Notes under the pieces: model-generated
What the model saw: the letters and a program-made list of their open reading frames with translations, nothing else
What the model was told of the DNA's origin: nothing
Databases searched by the model: none
DNA from: Galbibacter sp048266365
GTDB lineage: Bacteria > Bacteroidota > Bacteroidia > Flavobacteriales > Flavobacteriaceae
DNA length: 64,000 nt
Reading direction: 5' to 3'
NCBI RefSeq assembly: GCF_048266365.1
Contig: NZ_JBLWZP010000010.1
Span: 62,001-126,000, forward strand
Position numbers and translations under genes: made by a program
Shown here: positions 18,387-28,781 of the stretch, in pieces
How positions within the stretch are numbered: the first letter of the stretch is position 1
How the letters are laid out: every line of letters begins with the position of its first letter

Positions 18387-18695
18387 CGCACATTTCTCTT
18401 TTGTTACCCATTGATTATCTGTGTTATATATCTATGTACGACATATATGTGTCGCTTAACACCTATAAATACTGGGTATTACCGATGGGGAAGATACAAC
18501 ATGTATCCCAAAAGTAAAACAATAGTATCCTAAATGTTGCCCTATTTTATTAACACTTATTTAACTTATTGCATACTTTGCTCGCCGAAATCGAACCTCA
18601 GAGCTCTGGTTATTTACGGTTTCTTATAAAATTTATGAATTCTAATTTATCGACTACTATTAGCTATTAATCAAAAACTATCTAACAAACTATTT
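18387..18695. promoter_or_regulatory. divergent regulatory region between regulator and susC-like gene
   Basis: A gene-free stretch of 309 bases. At 18439-18454 the sequence CGACATATATGTGTCG contains a perfect ten-base palindrome ACATATATGT flanked by CGACA/TGTCG arms, an operator-like site. A weak promoter-like TACTTTG lies near 18574. The leader before the SusC start is AT-rich. Confidence 0.45.
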
Positions 18696-21600
18696 ATGAA
18701 AAACTTAATTCTTTTGTTTTGTGTTTTTTGTTCCTGCATACCGCTGGTTGCACAACAAAATGTCATCACAGTGAAAGGGCAGGTTATGGATACAGAGATG
18801 GATTCCCCCATTCCTGGCGTTAACGTCCTTGAAAAAAATACAACTAACGGAACGATGACCGATTTTGATGGGGAGTTTAGCATCACCGTTAAACGTGGTA
18901 CAACGGTAACCTTTAGTTATATCGGGTACCAGACTCAAGAGGTCCTTATTAAAGATGATGCGCCACTTTCAATCGGCTTGACTATGTCAGCGGAAAACTT
19001 GGATGAAGTGGTACTTGTTGGTTATGGTGTTCAGAAGAAAGAAAACCTAACCGGTGCAGTAAGTACAATCTCCGCAGAAAAAATTGAGAACAGACCTGTT
19101 ACTGATGTTATGCAGGCCATACAAGGAGCAGCTCCTGGTTTACAACTAACTGTTGGAAACTCTGGCGGGGAGCCCGGTGCTAGCATGAATATCAGTATTA
19201 GAGGTGCTGGAAATTTACAAGGAACTGGAGCTCCATTGGTTATTGTAGATGACATTCCATTAAATAATCCTAGTGATATGAATGATATCAATCCCAATGA
19301 TATTGAGAGTATATCCGTGTTAAAAGATGCTGCCTCCTCTGCTATTTACGGATCCAGAGCTGCATTTGGGGTGATATTAATAAAAACCAAGAGTGGAACA
19401 GCGACGGATGGTCATAAATTTAACTACTCCAACAATTTTTCTTATTCTTCTCCTTTGAATTTACCGGAAATGATGAACTCCCTTGAGTTTGCTGAATATT
19501 TTAATTTGGCAGCTACAAATGGTGGGAGAAGCGTATTGTTCACTGAGGATGTAATAGGACGAATTAAAGCTTATATGAATGATCCTGTAAATACTCCTGT
19601 TACTGTGCCGACAGAAGATGGTACCAGATGGCAACAGTATTCTGGATCGAATGCCAATACGGATTGGTTTGATGTGATGTACAAGGACATTGTACTTCGT
19701 AAACAACACAACCTTAGTTTCTCCGGTAAACAAAAGGATGTGAGTTATCACGTTGCGGCAGGGCTCTTAGATGCCCCTGGTGTAATGAGCTATGGCGACG
19801 ATTCTTATAAACGTTATAACTTAAATGCAAAATTCACTGCTAAAATGACCGATTGGTTCCGATTTAATGTGAATATGCGAATGGCTAGAATAGATCAAGA
19901 GCGTCCAAGCTATGATCCGGGACTGTATTTACACAACATTGCCAGACGTTGGCCAACCAATGGCGTGGTGATGCCTAATGGAAGTTTTAGTGATGGGTCC
20001 GAGATTCCGTTCATTGTAGACGGAGGAAGAAGAAACTCGGAATCTTATAATTCGAATCTATCTTTAAACTTAATTTTTGAACCTATAAAGGATTTAAAAT
20101 TAACGACAAGTTTGTTGTATAGAAATTACCATACTGAAATACAAAGCCACAGTGCCAAAGTCTCTGTTACTGAGCCTGATGGAGCCGAACGTCTGATTCG
20201 TCAAAACAACAGTATCAATAATTATGCGTCAAAGAATACTTATATATCTCCAAACTTGGTGGTGTCCTATAAGAAATCTATTAACAACGCACATAACTTT
20301 GATGGACTTATTGGTTTCCAACAAGAAGAAACTAAGTACAATTCTTTATCTGGAAGTAAGGATGATTTGATCACCGAAAGTGTTCCATCTATTAGAACTG
20401 CAGTAGGAGAGGATTATGTTGATGCTACCTTGGGTTCTTATGTGACCAGAGGTTATTTCGGACGTATCGGGTATAACTATAAAGAAAAATATTTACTTGA
20501 AGTTAACGGTCGTTACGATGCTTCGTCTCGGTTTGCTGAGGACATGAGATGGGATTTCTTCCCTTCAATATCTGTGGGATATAACGTTGCCAAAGAAGGA
20601 TTTTGGAATATCGATGCGATCAGTACATTTAAACTCCGTTATTCAACGGGTAGTATTGGTAACCAAAATGTTGCAAATTACCTGTATATAGGACGCATGC
20701 CTATTCGAACTAACCTTTGGTGGTTAACCGATAGCGGACGACCAAATTACACCTTGACACCTGGACTTATTAGTCCTGATATTACTTGGGAAACAGTATC
20801 TACTGATAACTACGGTTTAGATATCAGCGCATTAAACCAACGTTTAGACCTTACTTTCGAGCTCTTTAAAAGAACAACAGAGAACATGTTCGGGCCTGCT
20901 GAGCGTTACCCTGCATTATTGGGTACCGGAGCTCCACAATCTAACAATGCTTCTTTAGAAACTAAAGGTTTTGAACTCAGTGCAAATTGGAGAGATAACA
21001 TTGGAGACTTTGGGTATAACATTGGTTTCATTGTTTCTGATGCTGTCACAAAGGTTACTGAATATTCTAATCCTAACAATTTGTTGAATACCTATAGGGT
21101 AGGAGAAGAATTGGGAGAAATTTGGGGATTTGAAACCGTTGGTTTGTATCAATCACAAGCTGAGATTGACAATGGTCCGGATCAGTCTGCTATATGGGGT
21201 GGTGATTGGCAACCAGGAGACGTTCAATACGTTGACCAAAATGGAGATAACATCATCGACTACGGAGATAGCACACTAGATAACCCAGGTGACCGTGTCA
21301 TTATTGGTAATTCAACTCCACGTTATACCTACTCTATAAATGGCGGTATGAATTATAAAGGAATCGACTTCTCAATGTTTTGGCAGGGTGTTGGTAAGCG
21401 GGATCTTTGGACTGGAGGAGCTTATACCTATGGTGCAGTTGGAAACCAATGGCAGTCTGCTGGGTTGAAATCCCATTTAGATCACTGGACTGAAGATAAT
21501 CCAAATGGATTTTATCCAAGGCCTACCTTTAACAATGCTGAGCGAAATCAACAGACACAAACACGCTATTTACAAGATGCATCTTACTTGCGTTTAAAAA

Positions 21601-21809
21601 ATGTCACTTTAGGCTATAGCTTCTCTGATCAGATCCTAGAGCGTTTACGCATGGAGCGTATCAGAGTGTATGTATCGGCAGAGAACCTGTTAACCATTAC
21701 TAATATTTCTGATGTTTTTGATCCTGAGGCCACAGGTGGAAGATGGGGGAATGGGAAAATTTACCCACTTCAAAAATCAATTGCAATTGGTCTAAATGTT
21801 GAATTTTAA
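18696..21809 (+). CDS. SusC/RagA-family TonB-linked outer membrane transporter (pair 1)
   Basis: A 1037-residue TonB-dependent transporter. A signal peptide is followed by a carboxypeptidase-regulatory-like domain (MDSPIPGVNVLEKNTTNGT, then TVTFSYIGYQTQEV), the SusC signature LDEVVLVGYGVQKKENLTGA, a plug with IRGAGNLQGTGAPLVIVDD and SAIYGSRAAFGVI, and a C-terminal barrel ending in Phe (IGLNVEF). It should import oligosaccharides across the outer membrane with its SusD partner, which starts 11 bases downstream. No degrading enzyme is encoded beside this pair, so the substrate is unknown. Confidence 0.95.
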   Translation: MKNLILLFCVFCSCIPLVAQQNVITVKGQVMDTEMDSPIPGVNVLEKNTTNGTMTDFDGEFSITVKRGTTVTFSYIGYQTQEVLIKDDAPLSIGLTMSAENLDEVVLVGYGVQKKENLTGAVSTISAEKIENRPVTDVMQAIQGAAPGLQLTVGNSGGEPGASMNISIRGAGNLQGTGAPLVIVDDIPLNNPSDMNDINPNDIESISVLKDAASSAIYGSRAAFGVILIKTKSGTATDGHKFNYSNNFSYSSPLNLPEMMNSLEFAEYFNLAATNGGRSVLFTEDVIGRIKAYMNDPVNTPVTVPTEDGTRWQQYSGSNANTDWFDVMYKDIVLRKQHNLSFSGKQKDVSYHVAAGLLDAPGVMSYGDDSYKRYNLNAKFTAKMTDWFRFNVNMRMARIDQERPSYDPGLYLHNIARRWPTNGVVMPNGSFSDGSEIPFIVDGGRRNSESYNSNLSLNLIFEPIKDLKLTTSLLYRNYHTEIQSHSAKVSVTEPDGAERLIRQNNSINNYASKNTYISPNLVVSYKKSINNAHNFDGLIGFQQEETKYNSLSGSKDDLITESVPSIRTAVGEDYVDATLGSYVTRGYFGRIGYNYKEKYLLEVNGRYDASSRFAEDMRWDFFPSISVGYNVAKEGFWNIDAISTFKLRYSTGSIGNQNVANYLYIGRMPIRTNLWWLTDSGRPNYTLTPGLISPDITWETVSTDNYGLDISALNQRLDLTFELFKRTTENMFGPAERYPALLGTGAPQSNNASLETKGFELSANWRDNIGDFGYNIGFIVSDAVTKVTEYSNPNNLLNTYRVGEELGEIWGFETVGLYQSQAEIDNGPDQSAIWGGDWQPGDVQYVDQNGDNIIDYGDSTLDNPGDRVIIGNSTPRYTYSINGGMNYKGIDFSMFWQGVGKRDLWTGGAYTYGAVGNQWQSAGLKSHLDHWTEDNPNGFYPRPTFNNAERNQQTQTRYLQDASYLRLKNVTLGYSFSDQILERLRMERIRVYVSAENLLTITNISDVFDPEATGGRWGNGKIYPLQKSIAIGLNVEF

Positions 21810-21820
21810 AACTAGCTCTA

Positions 21821-23551
21821 ATGAAAAAATATAATATACTATCATTTGTTCTTATAGCCGTGTTTATTACTTCTTGTAGTAATGACTTTTTGAACAGGCT
21901 TCCGGAAGATGAGATATCTCCAGAACAATATTGGAAAACAGAGAATGATTTGAAATTGTTCTTGAATCAATTTTATACGGCCTTCCCTGTGCATAACGGT
22001 TGGAATGGAGGGATATTCGAATTCGATAACAACAGCGATAACCTGTTACCTCAAAACATTAACGAACGATTTGTCGGGAATAATAATATCGCTCCCAGTT
22101 CTGATAATTCATGGAACTTCGGCAATATTCGTGATGTGAATTATTATTTGGAAAACGCTGTAAATGCGCAAGGACCTGAAGATTTAATTAACCATTATAA
22201 TGGGGAGGCTTATTTCTTTAGAGCGTATTTCTATTTTAGACTTCTAAAAAGATTTGGAGGAGTTCCTTACATTGATAAAACTCTTAATGTGGATTCTCCA
22301 GAACTCTTGATGCCAAGGCTTCCTAGAAATGAATTGGCAGCTAAGATTATGGAAGACTTAGATCGCGCCTTAGCTTTGTTATTGCCAAAGAGTGGCGTTG
22401 AAAACTTTAGAGTGCACAGAGGAGTGGCTCTAGCCTTCAAATCTGAGGTTGGTTTGTATGAAGGTACATGGGAGAAATATCATGACGGGACACCTTTCGG
22501 TGCTCCTGTGAATGAAAGTAAAAAGTTTCTTACTCTAGCTGCACAGGCTGCTGAAACAATGATATCAGAAGGACATTACAATTTGTTTAATGACGGTACA
22601 GAGGATACCTATAGAGTATTGTTTAACCGTTATGATTACAGTAACGTTGATGAAGTTATTTTTTGGAAAAAGTATAGTGTAGCTGATGGTGTAGCGCACC
22701 GTGTAAGCCACTACATTCCGCAGAATGGTTCAGGAACAGGGTTGACAAAATCTTTAGTTGAATCTTATTTGTGTAAAGATGGTTTACCTATCTCATTAAG
22801 CCCTTTATATGGTACTGAAAGTGAAACTAGCTTAACCGCTATCGTTGAGAATAGAGATCCACGACTTGTACAAACTATTTGTACACCAGGGGCTTTGATT
22901 ACTGAAAGAGCTTCACAAGATGACATCTACTTTGAGTATCCCGCCTTTAGAGAAAACGGAGAGACAGTTTCTACTACAGGGTTTCAAATTTACAAAGGAG
23001 GTTCTCTTGATGAGAGTGAAAAGGTTGAATCCTCAACTGGCGCTATTATTTATAGATATGCTGAAGTGCTACTAAATTTTGCAGAAGCAAAGGCAGAACT
23101 TGGAACTCTCACTCAGGCTGATTTGGATAAATCCATCAACTTGTTAAGAAATAGAGTTGGAATGCCTCCAATGTCTATAATTCCAACTGTGGATCCTAAT
23201 AAATTATTTCCAGAGCTAAGTGATCTAATCAATGAAGTGAGAAGAGAGCGTAGAGTTGAGTTGGCCTTGGAAGGAAAGCGATTTGATGATTTAATGCGTT
23301 GGAGAGCACATGATCTTTACCAAAACAAAAGATTCTTAGGGTTCAAAATCCAAGGAAGTGATATGGAAACTGAATTCTCTGATTTGATTGGAAGTTCAAT
23401 TCTGGTAAATGCAGATGGGTATATCGATCCTTATATGAATATCATTCCAAATGGTTTTGGTTTTGATGAAAACAGAGATTACCTAGCAGCAATTCCAACA
23501 GAACAGATTGTTCTAAGTGATAACACTTTAGAACAGAACCCTGGTTGGTAG
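21821..23551 (+). CDS. SusD/RagB-family glycan-binding lipoprotein (pair 1)
   Basis: A 576-residue surface lipoprotein. The signal ends ITSCS with Cys19 the likely lipid anchor, followed by the family's NDFLNRLPEDEISPEQYW opening. TPR-like helices and the C-terminal RERRVELALEGKRFDDLMRW motif are diagnostic. It forms the lid of the SusC channel and captures the glycan. It is translationally close to its SusC gene and is followed by a terminator. Confidence 0.94.
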   Translation: MKKYNILSFVLIAVFITSCSNDFLNRLPEDEISPEQYWKTENDLKLFLNQFYTAFPVHNGWNGGIFEFDNNSDNLLPQNINERFVGNNNIAPSSDNSWNFGNIRDVNYYLENAVNAQGPEDLINHYNGEAYFFRAYFYFRLLKRFGGVPYIDKTLNVDSPELLMPRLPRNELAAKIMEDLDRALALLLPKSGVENFRVHRGVALAFKSEVGLYEGTWEKYHDGTPFGAPVNESKKFLTLAAQAAETMISEGHYNLFNDGTEDTYRVLFNRYDYSNVDEVIFWKKYSVADGVAHRVSHYIPQNGSGTGLTKSLVESYLCKDGLPISLSPLYGTESETSLTAIVENRDPRLVQTICTPGALITERASQDDIYFEYPAFRENGETVSTTGFQIYKGGSLDESEKVESSTGAIIYRYAEVLLNFAEAKAELGTLTQADLDKSINLLRNRVGMPPMSIIPTVDPNKLFPELSDLINEVRRERRVELALEGKRFDDLMRWRAHDLYQNKRFLGFKIQGSDMETEFSDLIGSSILVNADGYIDPYMNIIPNGFGFDENRDYLAAIPTEQIVLSDNTLEQNPGW

Positions 23552-23646
23552 TTATGTTGCAATGAATATTAAACCACGAAGGACAAAAAAACTAAAGTTT
23601 GTTGTTGAAATTTAGGTTAGTTAGCTAGATATTTTGGCTAGTGGTT

Positions 23647-23692
23647 AATTTCCCGTTCTTGGATACATTCCTAAGGGCGGGAAATTTTTTTT
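23647..23692 (+). terminator. terminator after SusC/SusD pair 1
   Basis: AATTTCCCG and CGGGAAATT form a long stem (inner CTT/AAG also pair), followed by a run of eight T. It lies about 95 bases after the SusD stop. Confidence 0.85.
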
Positions 23693-23746
23693 GTCTACTA
23701 TCAAAGGATAGCCAAGGGTATTGATTATCTCTGTGATATAAGAGAG

Positions 23747-25543
23747 CTAGTAATGTTCTTCTCCGTCGTCAAATGTTTTGGCTATTTTTTCGATATTCAG
23801 ACTCCTGGCCATGGCATCAAAAATGTTTTTATATACGTACTGGTTGGCGTAGATCTCTTCATGAGTTCCAGACTCTGCGACACAACCATTTTCCATTACA
23901 TAGATATGATCTGCATCTATAATTTGAGAGATACTATGCGATATTATAATAACCGTACGATCTTTTTTGATGGCGTCTAAGCTGTTTTTAATTTGTTCGG
24001 TGGAAATGGCATCCAAACTTGCTGTCGGTTCGTCTAGAAAGATGATAGGAGGGTTTTTCAGGAACATCCGTGCGATGGCGATACGCTGTTGTTGTCCTCC
24101 GGAAAGTAATAGTGCATTGCTGTCAAATTGTCCAGGCAGTTCCATGATCTGCTTGTGGATATAGGCTTGTTTTGCTGCATGCACCACCTGTTCTAGGGTA
24201 GCCTCAGGATTACCATAACGTATGTTGTCTGCTATGGAGCCACTGAAGATGTGGTTTTTTTGAAGTACTAAACCAATGTTATTTCTGATGAATTGTGTGT
24301 CATAGTCCTTTAGTGGGACACCATCTAAGTAGATTTCGCCACTTGAGGGCTGGTAAAACTTATCTAGTAAATTAATGACGGTACTTTTTCCTGCACCACT
24401 AAGTCCGACTAAGGCTGTAATTTTATTTGGCTGAATTGTAATATTGATTTCCTTAAGTGCTTTTGTGCCGTTTGGGTAGGAGAAGTCTACATTTTTGGCC
24501 TCAAATTTTCCTGTGAGAAATTCTGGAATATAGCTTCCGGAGTTTTCAACTTCTTCCTCTGCGTTCATAATCTCAAAATAACTTTCAGAGTAGATCATTG
24601 CATCATTCATCTGATCAAATATGCGATGGAGTTGCCCGATTGGTGCGGTGACATTGTTAAACAGCATAATATGAAACATAATCATCCCGATACTCATATA
24701 ACCTTGCAAAACAAGATAGGCAGTTAGTATAATAATGATTACAGTTCCGATTTGTTCTACAAAGGTTTTGATGCCGTTAAATAGAAATCCGGTTCTCTGG
24801 GTCTTAAGCTGGTTATCCGTCATCTCAATCTGAATCGTGTTCTGTTTGTCAGATTCAATGGCTTCGCGATTAAAGGACTTTATAACAGTAATTGATTGTA
24901 TGATGTTGACAATACCCTGGCTTTTGCTTTCCCTGAATTCACGCATGTTTCTGCGCCATCCACTGAGTGTTTTTGCTTGTTTTATAGTGATATATATATA
25001 AATAGGGACAATACACAGTCCTACTAAACCCACCCAAAAATTCGCATTGAACATCAGTACTAGGGCAATAAAGGAATTGGCAAACAAGGGAAGTATATTG
25101 ATAAAGAAATTTTGGACCAGTTGTGTAAGACTCCCAATTCCTCGATCGATTCTGGTTTGGAGCTTACCCGATTCATTCGAAGATGAGGTGTAGAATGACA
25201 TGCGGTAGGATAAAATCTTATCAACGATGGTCAGGGCTAGATCTCTAGATACATAGATCCTCAATTTCTCGCCGTAATATTTTTGTCCAAAGGTGATAAA
25301 GACATTTACAATCTCCTTGCTCAAGAGTATGATGGAGATGAAAATTAATATATTAAGCCCTTCTTTTAAACCAGCTCCTTCTTGAATTAGCGCATTAACT
25401 TCATCTACAGTATACTTGAGGGTTAGTGCATTCACCTGGGCGGTAAAGGAGCCGATCAGTGTTAGAAATAATGCGGCAAAGACCAACCAACCATAGGGTT
25501 TGACAAAAGGCCATATATTTTTAAATAATTGTGGTAGTGTCAT
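23747..25543 (-). CDS. ABC exporter (fused TMD-NBD)
   Basis: A 598-residue half-transporter with an ABC_membrane domain (about 15-320) and a nucleotide-binding domain with Walker A GLSGAGKST, Q-loop VLQKNHIFSG, signature LLSGGQQQRIAIARMF, Walker B IIFLDEPTA and a switch His in ISHSIS. All catalytic motifs are intact. It is an MdlB/MsbA-like inner-membrane exporter of unknown substrate. It lies convergent to SusD pair 1 and downstream of the nrd terminator, so it should have its own promoter. Confidence 0.92.
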   Translation of the reverse strand: MTLPQLFKNIWPFVKPYGWLVFAALFLTLIGSFTAQVNALTLKYTVDEVNALIQEGAGLKEGLNILIFISIILLSKEIVNVFITFGQKYYGEKLRIYVSRDLALTIVDKILSYRMSFYTSSSNESGKLQTRIDRGIGSLTQLVQNFFINILPLFANSFIALVLMFNANFWVGLVGLCIVPIYIYITIKQAKTLSGWRRNMREFRESKSQGIVNIIQSITVIKSFNREAIESDKQNTIQIEMTDNQLKTQRTGFLFNGIKTFVEQIGTVIIIILTAYLVLQGYMSIGMIMFHIMLFNNVTAPIGQLHRIFDQMNDAMIYSESYFEIMNAEEEVENSGSYIPEFLTGKFEAKNVDFSYPNGTKALKEINITIQPNKITALVGLSGAGKSTVINLLDKFYQPSSGEIYLDGVPLKDYDTQFIRNNIGLVLQKNHIFSGSIADNIRYGNPEATLEQVVHAAKQAYIHKQIMELPGQFDSNALLLSGGQQQRIAIARMFLKNPPIIFLDEPTASLDAISTEQIKNSLDAIKKDRTVIIISHSISQIIDADHIYVMENGCVAESGTHEEIYANQYVYKNIFDAMARSLNIEKIAKTFDDGEEHY

Positions 25544-25595
25544 TTCAATACTGCTGATGCATCCAAAGATATTTAATTCTTATGTAGGAGGAGGG

Positions 25596-25634
25596 AAAAA
25601 ATAGAGCCTTTAGTAAATTGAGTACTAAAGGCTC
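25596..25634 (-). terminator. terminator of the nrdBA operon
   Basis: GAGCCTTTAGTA (25604-25615) and TACTAAAGGCTC (25623-25634) form a perfect 12-pair stem with a seven-base loop. Reading leftward it is followed by a T-rich tract at 25596-25602. Confidence 0.9.
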
Positions 25635-25712
25635 CTGAAAAATTTAAATCAAATTTAAAACAGCGTTAATCAGCAAAATTGCTGCATTGTAATTAACCGT
25701 ATTAAGTTTCGG

Positions 25713-27503
25713 CTATGCTTCACAGCTCGCACATTCTTTTTTCTGTTTAAATTTCTGAGCCGCATTCATACTGTGTTGATAGTACAGGGATTTTAGTCCT
25801 AGTTTCCACGCAGTGACGTGAATGTTGTTGATCTGTTTCACAGGCATCTCCGGATGTACAATGATATTTACAGACTGGCCTTGGTCAATAAATGGTTGAC
25901 GTCCGGCAGCTTGATATATAACATCCAACTGATCAATTTCAGAATAGGTTTTAAACACTTCTTTTTCTAGTTCGCTTAAGAAATCTAAATGTTGAACAGA
26001 ACCATCCATATCTCTGATACTTCTCCATACTTCGATGTCGTTTTGTCCTTTAGACTCTAACAATTCTTCCAAGAATGGATTTTTAATGGTAGTTTTGATT
26101 TTAGCGATATCTTTTACATAGATATTGGACCAAATTGGCTCAATTCCTTGTGATACTTGTCCTAAGATAAAAGCAGATGAAGTTGTAGGAGCGATAGCGT
26201 TTAAAGTGGCGTTACGTCTTCCGTAACCTTTTAATACTGCCGGCTCACCAAATTTCTCTGCCAGTTCTTTTGATGCTTTATAAGAGCGATCTTGTATGGT
26301 TTTAAAGATTTCGTGGTTGAGGTCAAATGCTTTTTGTGAGTTAAAAGGTAACATTCTGGATTGTAAAAGTGAATGCCATCCTAATACACCTAATCCTAAC
26401 GCACGGTTTTCTTTAGCAAAATTATAAGCTCTTTCCATAAACAGGAAAGTTTGACGATCTTCTCTGTCTTCAGAATCTTTGTATACTTCCAGTTTTTCAA
26501 TAAACTCGGAGATCACAGCATCCAAGAAGTAAATCATGGTTTCTACCGCGTCTGTATCTTTCCATTTGTCGTAATGCAACACATTAACACTGGATAGGAC
26601 ACATACGAAAGACCAGTTATCATTAGATGGCAACATGATTTCTGTACAAAGGTTGCTGGCATAGATGCGGTGGTTTTTATCCTTATAAGCATCTACACTA
26701 CCATTATTGGCGTTGTCTGAGAAGAAGATATACGGATATCCCATTTCCGCACGGCTTTGTAATACTTTAGCCCAGAGCGTTCTCTTTTCAACATCACCTC
26801 CAATCATATCTTCCATCCACTGATTGCTCACGGTAACTCCATGAGTCAATTGTTGAATTGGATTTCCTTCAGTTCCTATTTCAAGAAACTCCTTAATATC
26901 CTTGTGGTCGATAGGTAAGTAAGGTGAGAAACGGCCTCTACGTACCGATCCTTGGCTTACCACGTCTACCATTGATTCAAATAATTGCATGATATGAACA
27001 GCACCGGAAGCCTCTCCGTTATTCTTAACAGGAGCACCGCGATGTCTTATTTTACCAAAGTAGCCGGAGGTTCCACCTCCAAGTTTGGACATCATCCCCA
27101 CCTCAGATTGAGTGTATAGAATGTTCCCCATATCATCATCGATATGAGATCCAAAACAGCTAATTGGAAGCCCTCTTTCTTTTCCGAAATTTGACCAAAC
27201 TGGAGAGGCCAAGGAAAAGAAACCTTCGGACATATAGTTATAGAACTTATCTGCGTAGCCGTCTATTTTTAGAATTTGTTCGGCGCGATTTGCTATTTCT
27301 CGTATCCTAGCTTTTGGAGTAACACCCTCGGTCAAATAACCGGAAGCCAAGAATTGTTGGCTGTGTTCATTCAGCCACTTAAAACCTTCATCACTTGTCT
27401 TTGACGTACCGGCTAAAAAGCCTTTACGTGCATCGATCAATTGTTGTGCGTTATTGTCTAAAGTTTCGGTTTGGGGCTGATGATTGAGTGTTTTCTTTTC
27501 CAT
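25713..27503 (-). CDS. nrdA: ribonucleotide reductase alpha subunit without ATP-cone
   Basis: A 596-residue catalytic subunit that reduces ribonucleoside diphosphates. The N-terminus runs straight into the RNR fold with no ATP-cone. Visible are SCFGSHIDDDMG (first redox Cys), GGGTSGYFG, the active-site motif NLCTEIMLPS, and a C-terminal Cys pair ECASC for re-reduction. It starts three bases after the nrdB stop. The ATP-cone missing here is fused to NrdB instead, so activity control has moved to the radical-generating subunit. Confidence 0.95.
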   Translation of the reverse strand: MEKKTLNHQPQTETLDNNAQQLIDARKGFLAGTSKTSDEGFKWLNEHSQQFLASGYLTEGVTPKARIREIANRAEQILKIDGYADKFYNYMSEGFFSLASPVWSNFGKERGLPISCFGSHIDDDMGNILYTQSEVGMMSKLGGGTSGYFGKIRHRGAPVKNNGEASGAVHIMQLFESMVDVVSQGSVRRGRFSPYLPIDHKDIKEFLEIGTEGNPIQQLTHGVTVSNQWMEDMIGGDVEKRTLWAKVLQSRAEMGYPYIFFSDNANNGSVDAYKDKNHRIYASNLCTEIMLPSNDNWSFVCVLSSVNVLHYDKWKDTDAVETMIYFLDAVISEFIEKLEVYKDSEDREDRQTFLFMERAYNFAKENRALGLGVLGWHSLLQSRMLPFNSQKAFDLNHEIFKTIQDRSYKASKELAEKFGEPAVLKGYGRRNATLNAIAPTTSSAFILGQVSQGIEPIWSNIYVKDIAKIKTTIKNPFLEELLESKGQNDIEVWRSIRDMDGSVQHLDFLSELEKEVFKTYSEIDQLDVIYQAAGRQPFIDQGQSVNIIVHPEMPVKQINNIHVTAWKLGLKSLYYQHSMNAAQKFKQKKECASCEA

Positions 27504-27506
27504 ATA

Positions 27507-28781
27507 CTAAAATAAATCGTCACTGGTTATACTTTGTGTTCTTTTGCTATAATTGATAGATCGTTTTACGAAGAAGTCACCGTGCTTAGTGCCGATGATT
27601 TCGTCGTCAAACCATTCTGTTTCTGCCAATAATTTTTCGTCAACTTCAAAAACTTCTTTGATACCTATACTTGCTAGGGATTTGTTGAAACGATTTTTGA
27701 TGAATTCATTAACAACATCTTTTGCTAAGAAATCCAGTTCTCCGTCTTCGAATATCCAATCCACAATTTTACTTTCAGCGGTGAAGGCGTCTTCACATAA
27801 TTGCTGAATAAGTAGTTCGTATGATTTGTCGAACCATTCAGGATGTTCTTCTTTGATAATATTAATGATGTCAATACCAAAGTCTCCGTGGATTTGTTCT
27901 TCCTTAGAAGTAGCTTCCACTACGTTTGAAATCCCTTTAAGCATATTCTTATGCTTATTGAAGGCCATGATAATCAAAAATTGTGAGAATAGAGAAACAT
28001 GCTCTATAAAAAGAGAGAACAATAAAATTGACTCTGTGTATTGTTTGCTGTCTTCACTTTTTGAATTTTTAAGAGCTGATTCTAAATACTGAACTCTTCT
28101 CATGATGACAGGCTTTTTCTTAAGCTCTTCAAATTCCTTATTCAACCCTAGAATTTCTAATAGGTGAGAATAAGCATCGTGGTGTCTTACTTCGCTTTCT
28201 GCAAAGGTTGCTCCTACGGATCCAATCTCTGGTTTAGGCATTCTGTGATAGATGTCACCCCAGAATGACTTAACGGCAACCTCGATTTGTGAGATGGCCA
28301 ACATAGTGTTTTTGATGACACTTTGTTCTACAGGTGTTAAATTTGATTTGAAATCCTGTATATCACTTGTAAAATTAAATTCAGTGTGTATCCAATATGA
28401 ATGACGTATCGCTGGAACATATTCGTAAAGTTGCGGGTACTCATAGGGTTTCAAATTTACACGCTTCTCGAAGATATTACTTTTTCTACCCTGCGCCTGT
28501 TTATTCCTATATATTATATATGCCTTGGCAACATCGTGAAATTCACTTGCCATTAATTTTTCTTCCACCACATCCTGAACTTCTTCTACTGTGGGGATAT
28601 AATCATGATGTTGCTGACTTCTGTCTAGCAACGCCTGATTTACACTCTCGGCTATGCGATTTGCATCCTCTTCCTGTCCATGACCAATGGCTTCCATGGC
28701 CTTGAGGATCGCCTTGCTTATTTTGTTGAGTTCGAAGGGTTTTTGAGTAAAATCCCTCTTAATAATGCGGGTAATTGTCAT
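27507..28781 (-). CDS. nrdB: ribonucleotide reductase beta subunit with N-terminal ATP-cone
   Basis: A 424-residue protein counting from the ATG at 28781 (MTITRIIKRDF). An in-frame start at 28853 would add 24 residues unlike the family. Residues about 1-95 are an ATP-cone (RDFTQKPFELNKISKAILKA, then VEEVQDVVEEKL). The rest is a ferritin-like beta subunit with metal-ligand helices (FAESEVRHHDAYSHLLEIL with the radical-type Tyr, and EEQIHGDFGIDII). An ATP-cone on NrdB was described for Leeuwenhoekiella blandensis, where dATP drives inactive NrdB tetramers. The same control is inferred here. It leads the nrdB-nrdA operon. Confidence 0.94.
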   Translation of the reverse strand: MTITRIIKRDFTQKPFELNKISKAILKAMEAIGHGQEEDANRIAESVNQALLDRSQQHHDYIPTVEEVQDVVEEKLMASEFHDVAKAYIIYRNKQAQGRKSNIFEKRVNLKPYEYPQLYEYVPAIRHSYWIHTEFNFTSDIQDFKSNLTPVEQSVIKNTMLAISQIEVAVKSFWGDIYHRMPKPEIGSVGATFAESEVRHHDAYSHLLEILGLNKEFEELKKKPVIMRRVQYLESALKNSKSEDSKQYTESILLFSLFIEHVSLFSQFLIIMAFNKHKNMLKGISNVVEATSKEEQIHGDFGIDIINIIKEEHPEWFDKSYELLIQQLCEDAFTAESKIVDWIFEDGELDFLAKDVVNEFIKNRFNKSLASIGIKEVFEVDEKLLAETEWFDDEIIGTKHGDFFVKRSINYSKRTQSITSDDLF

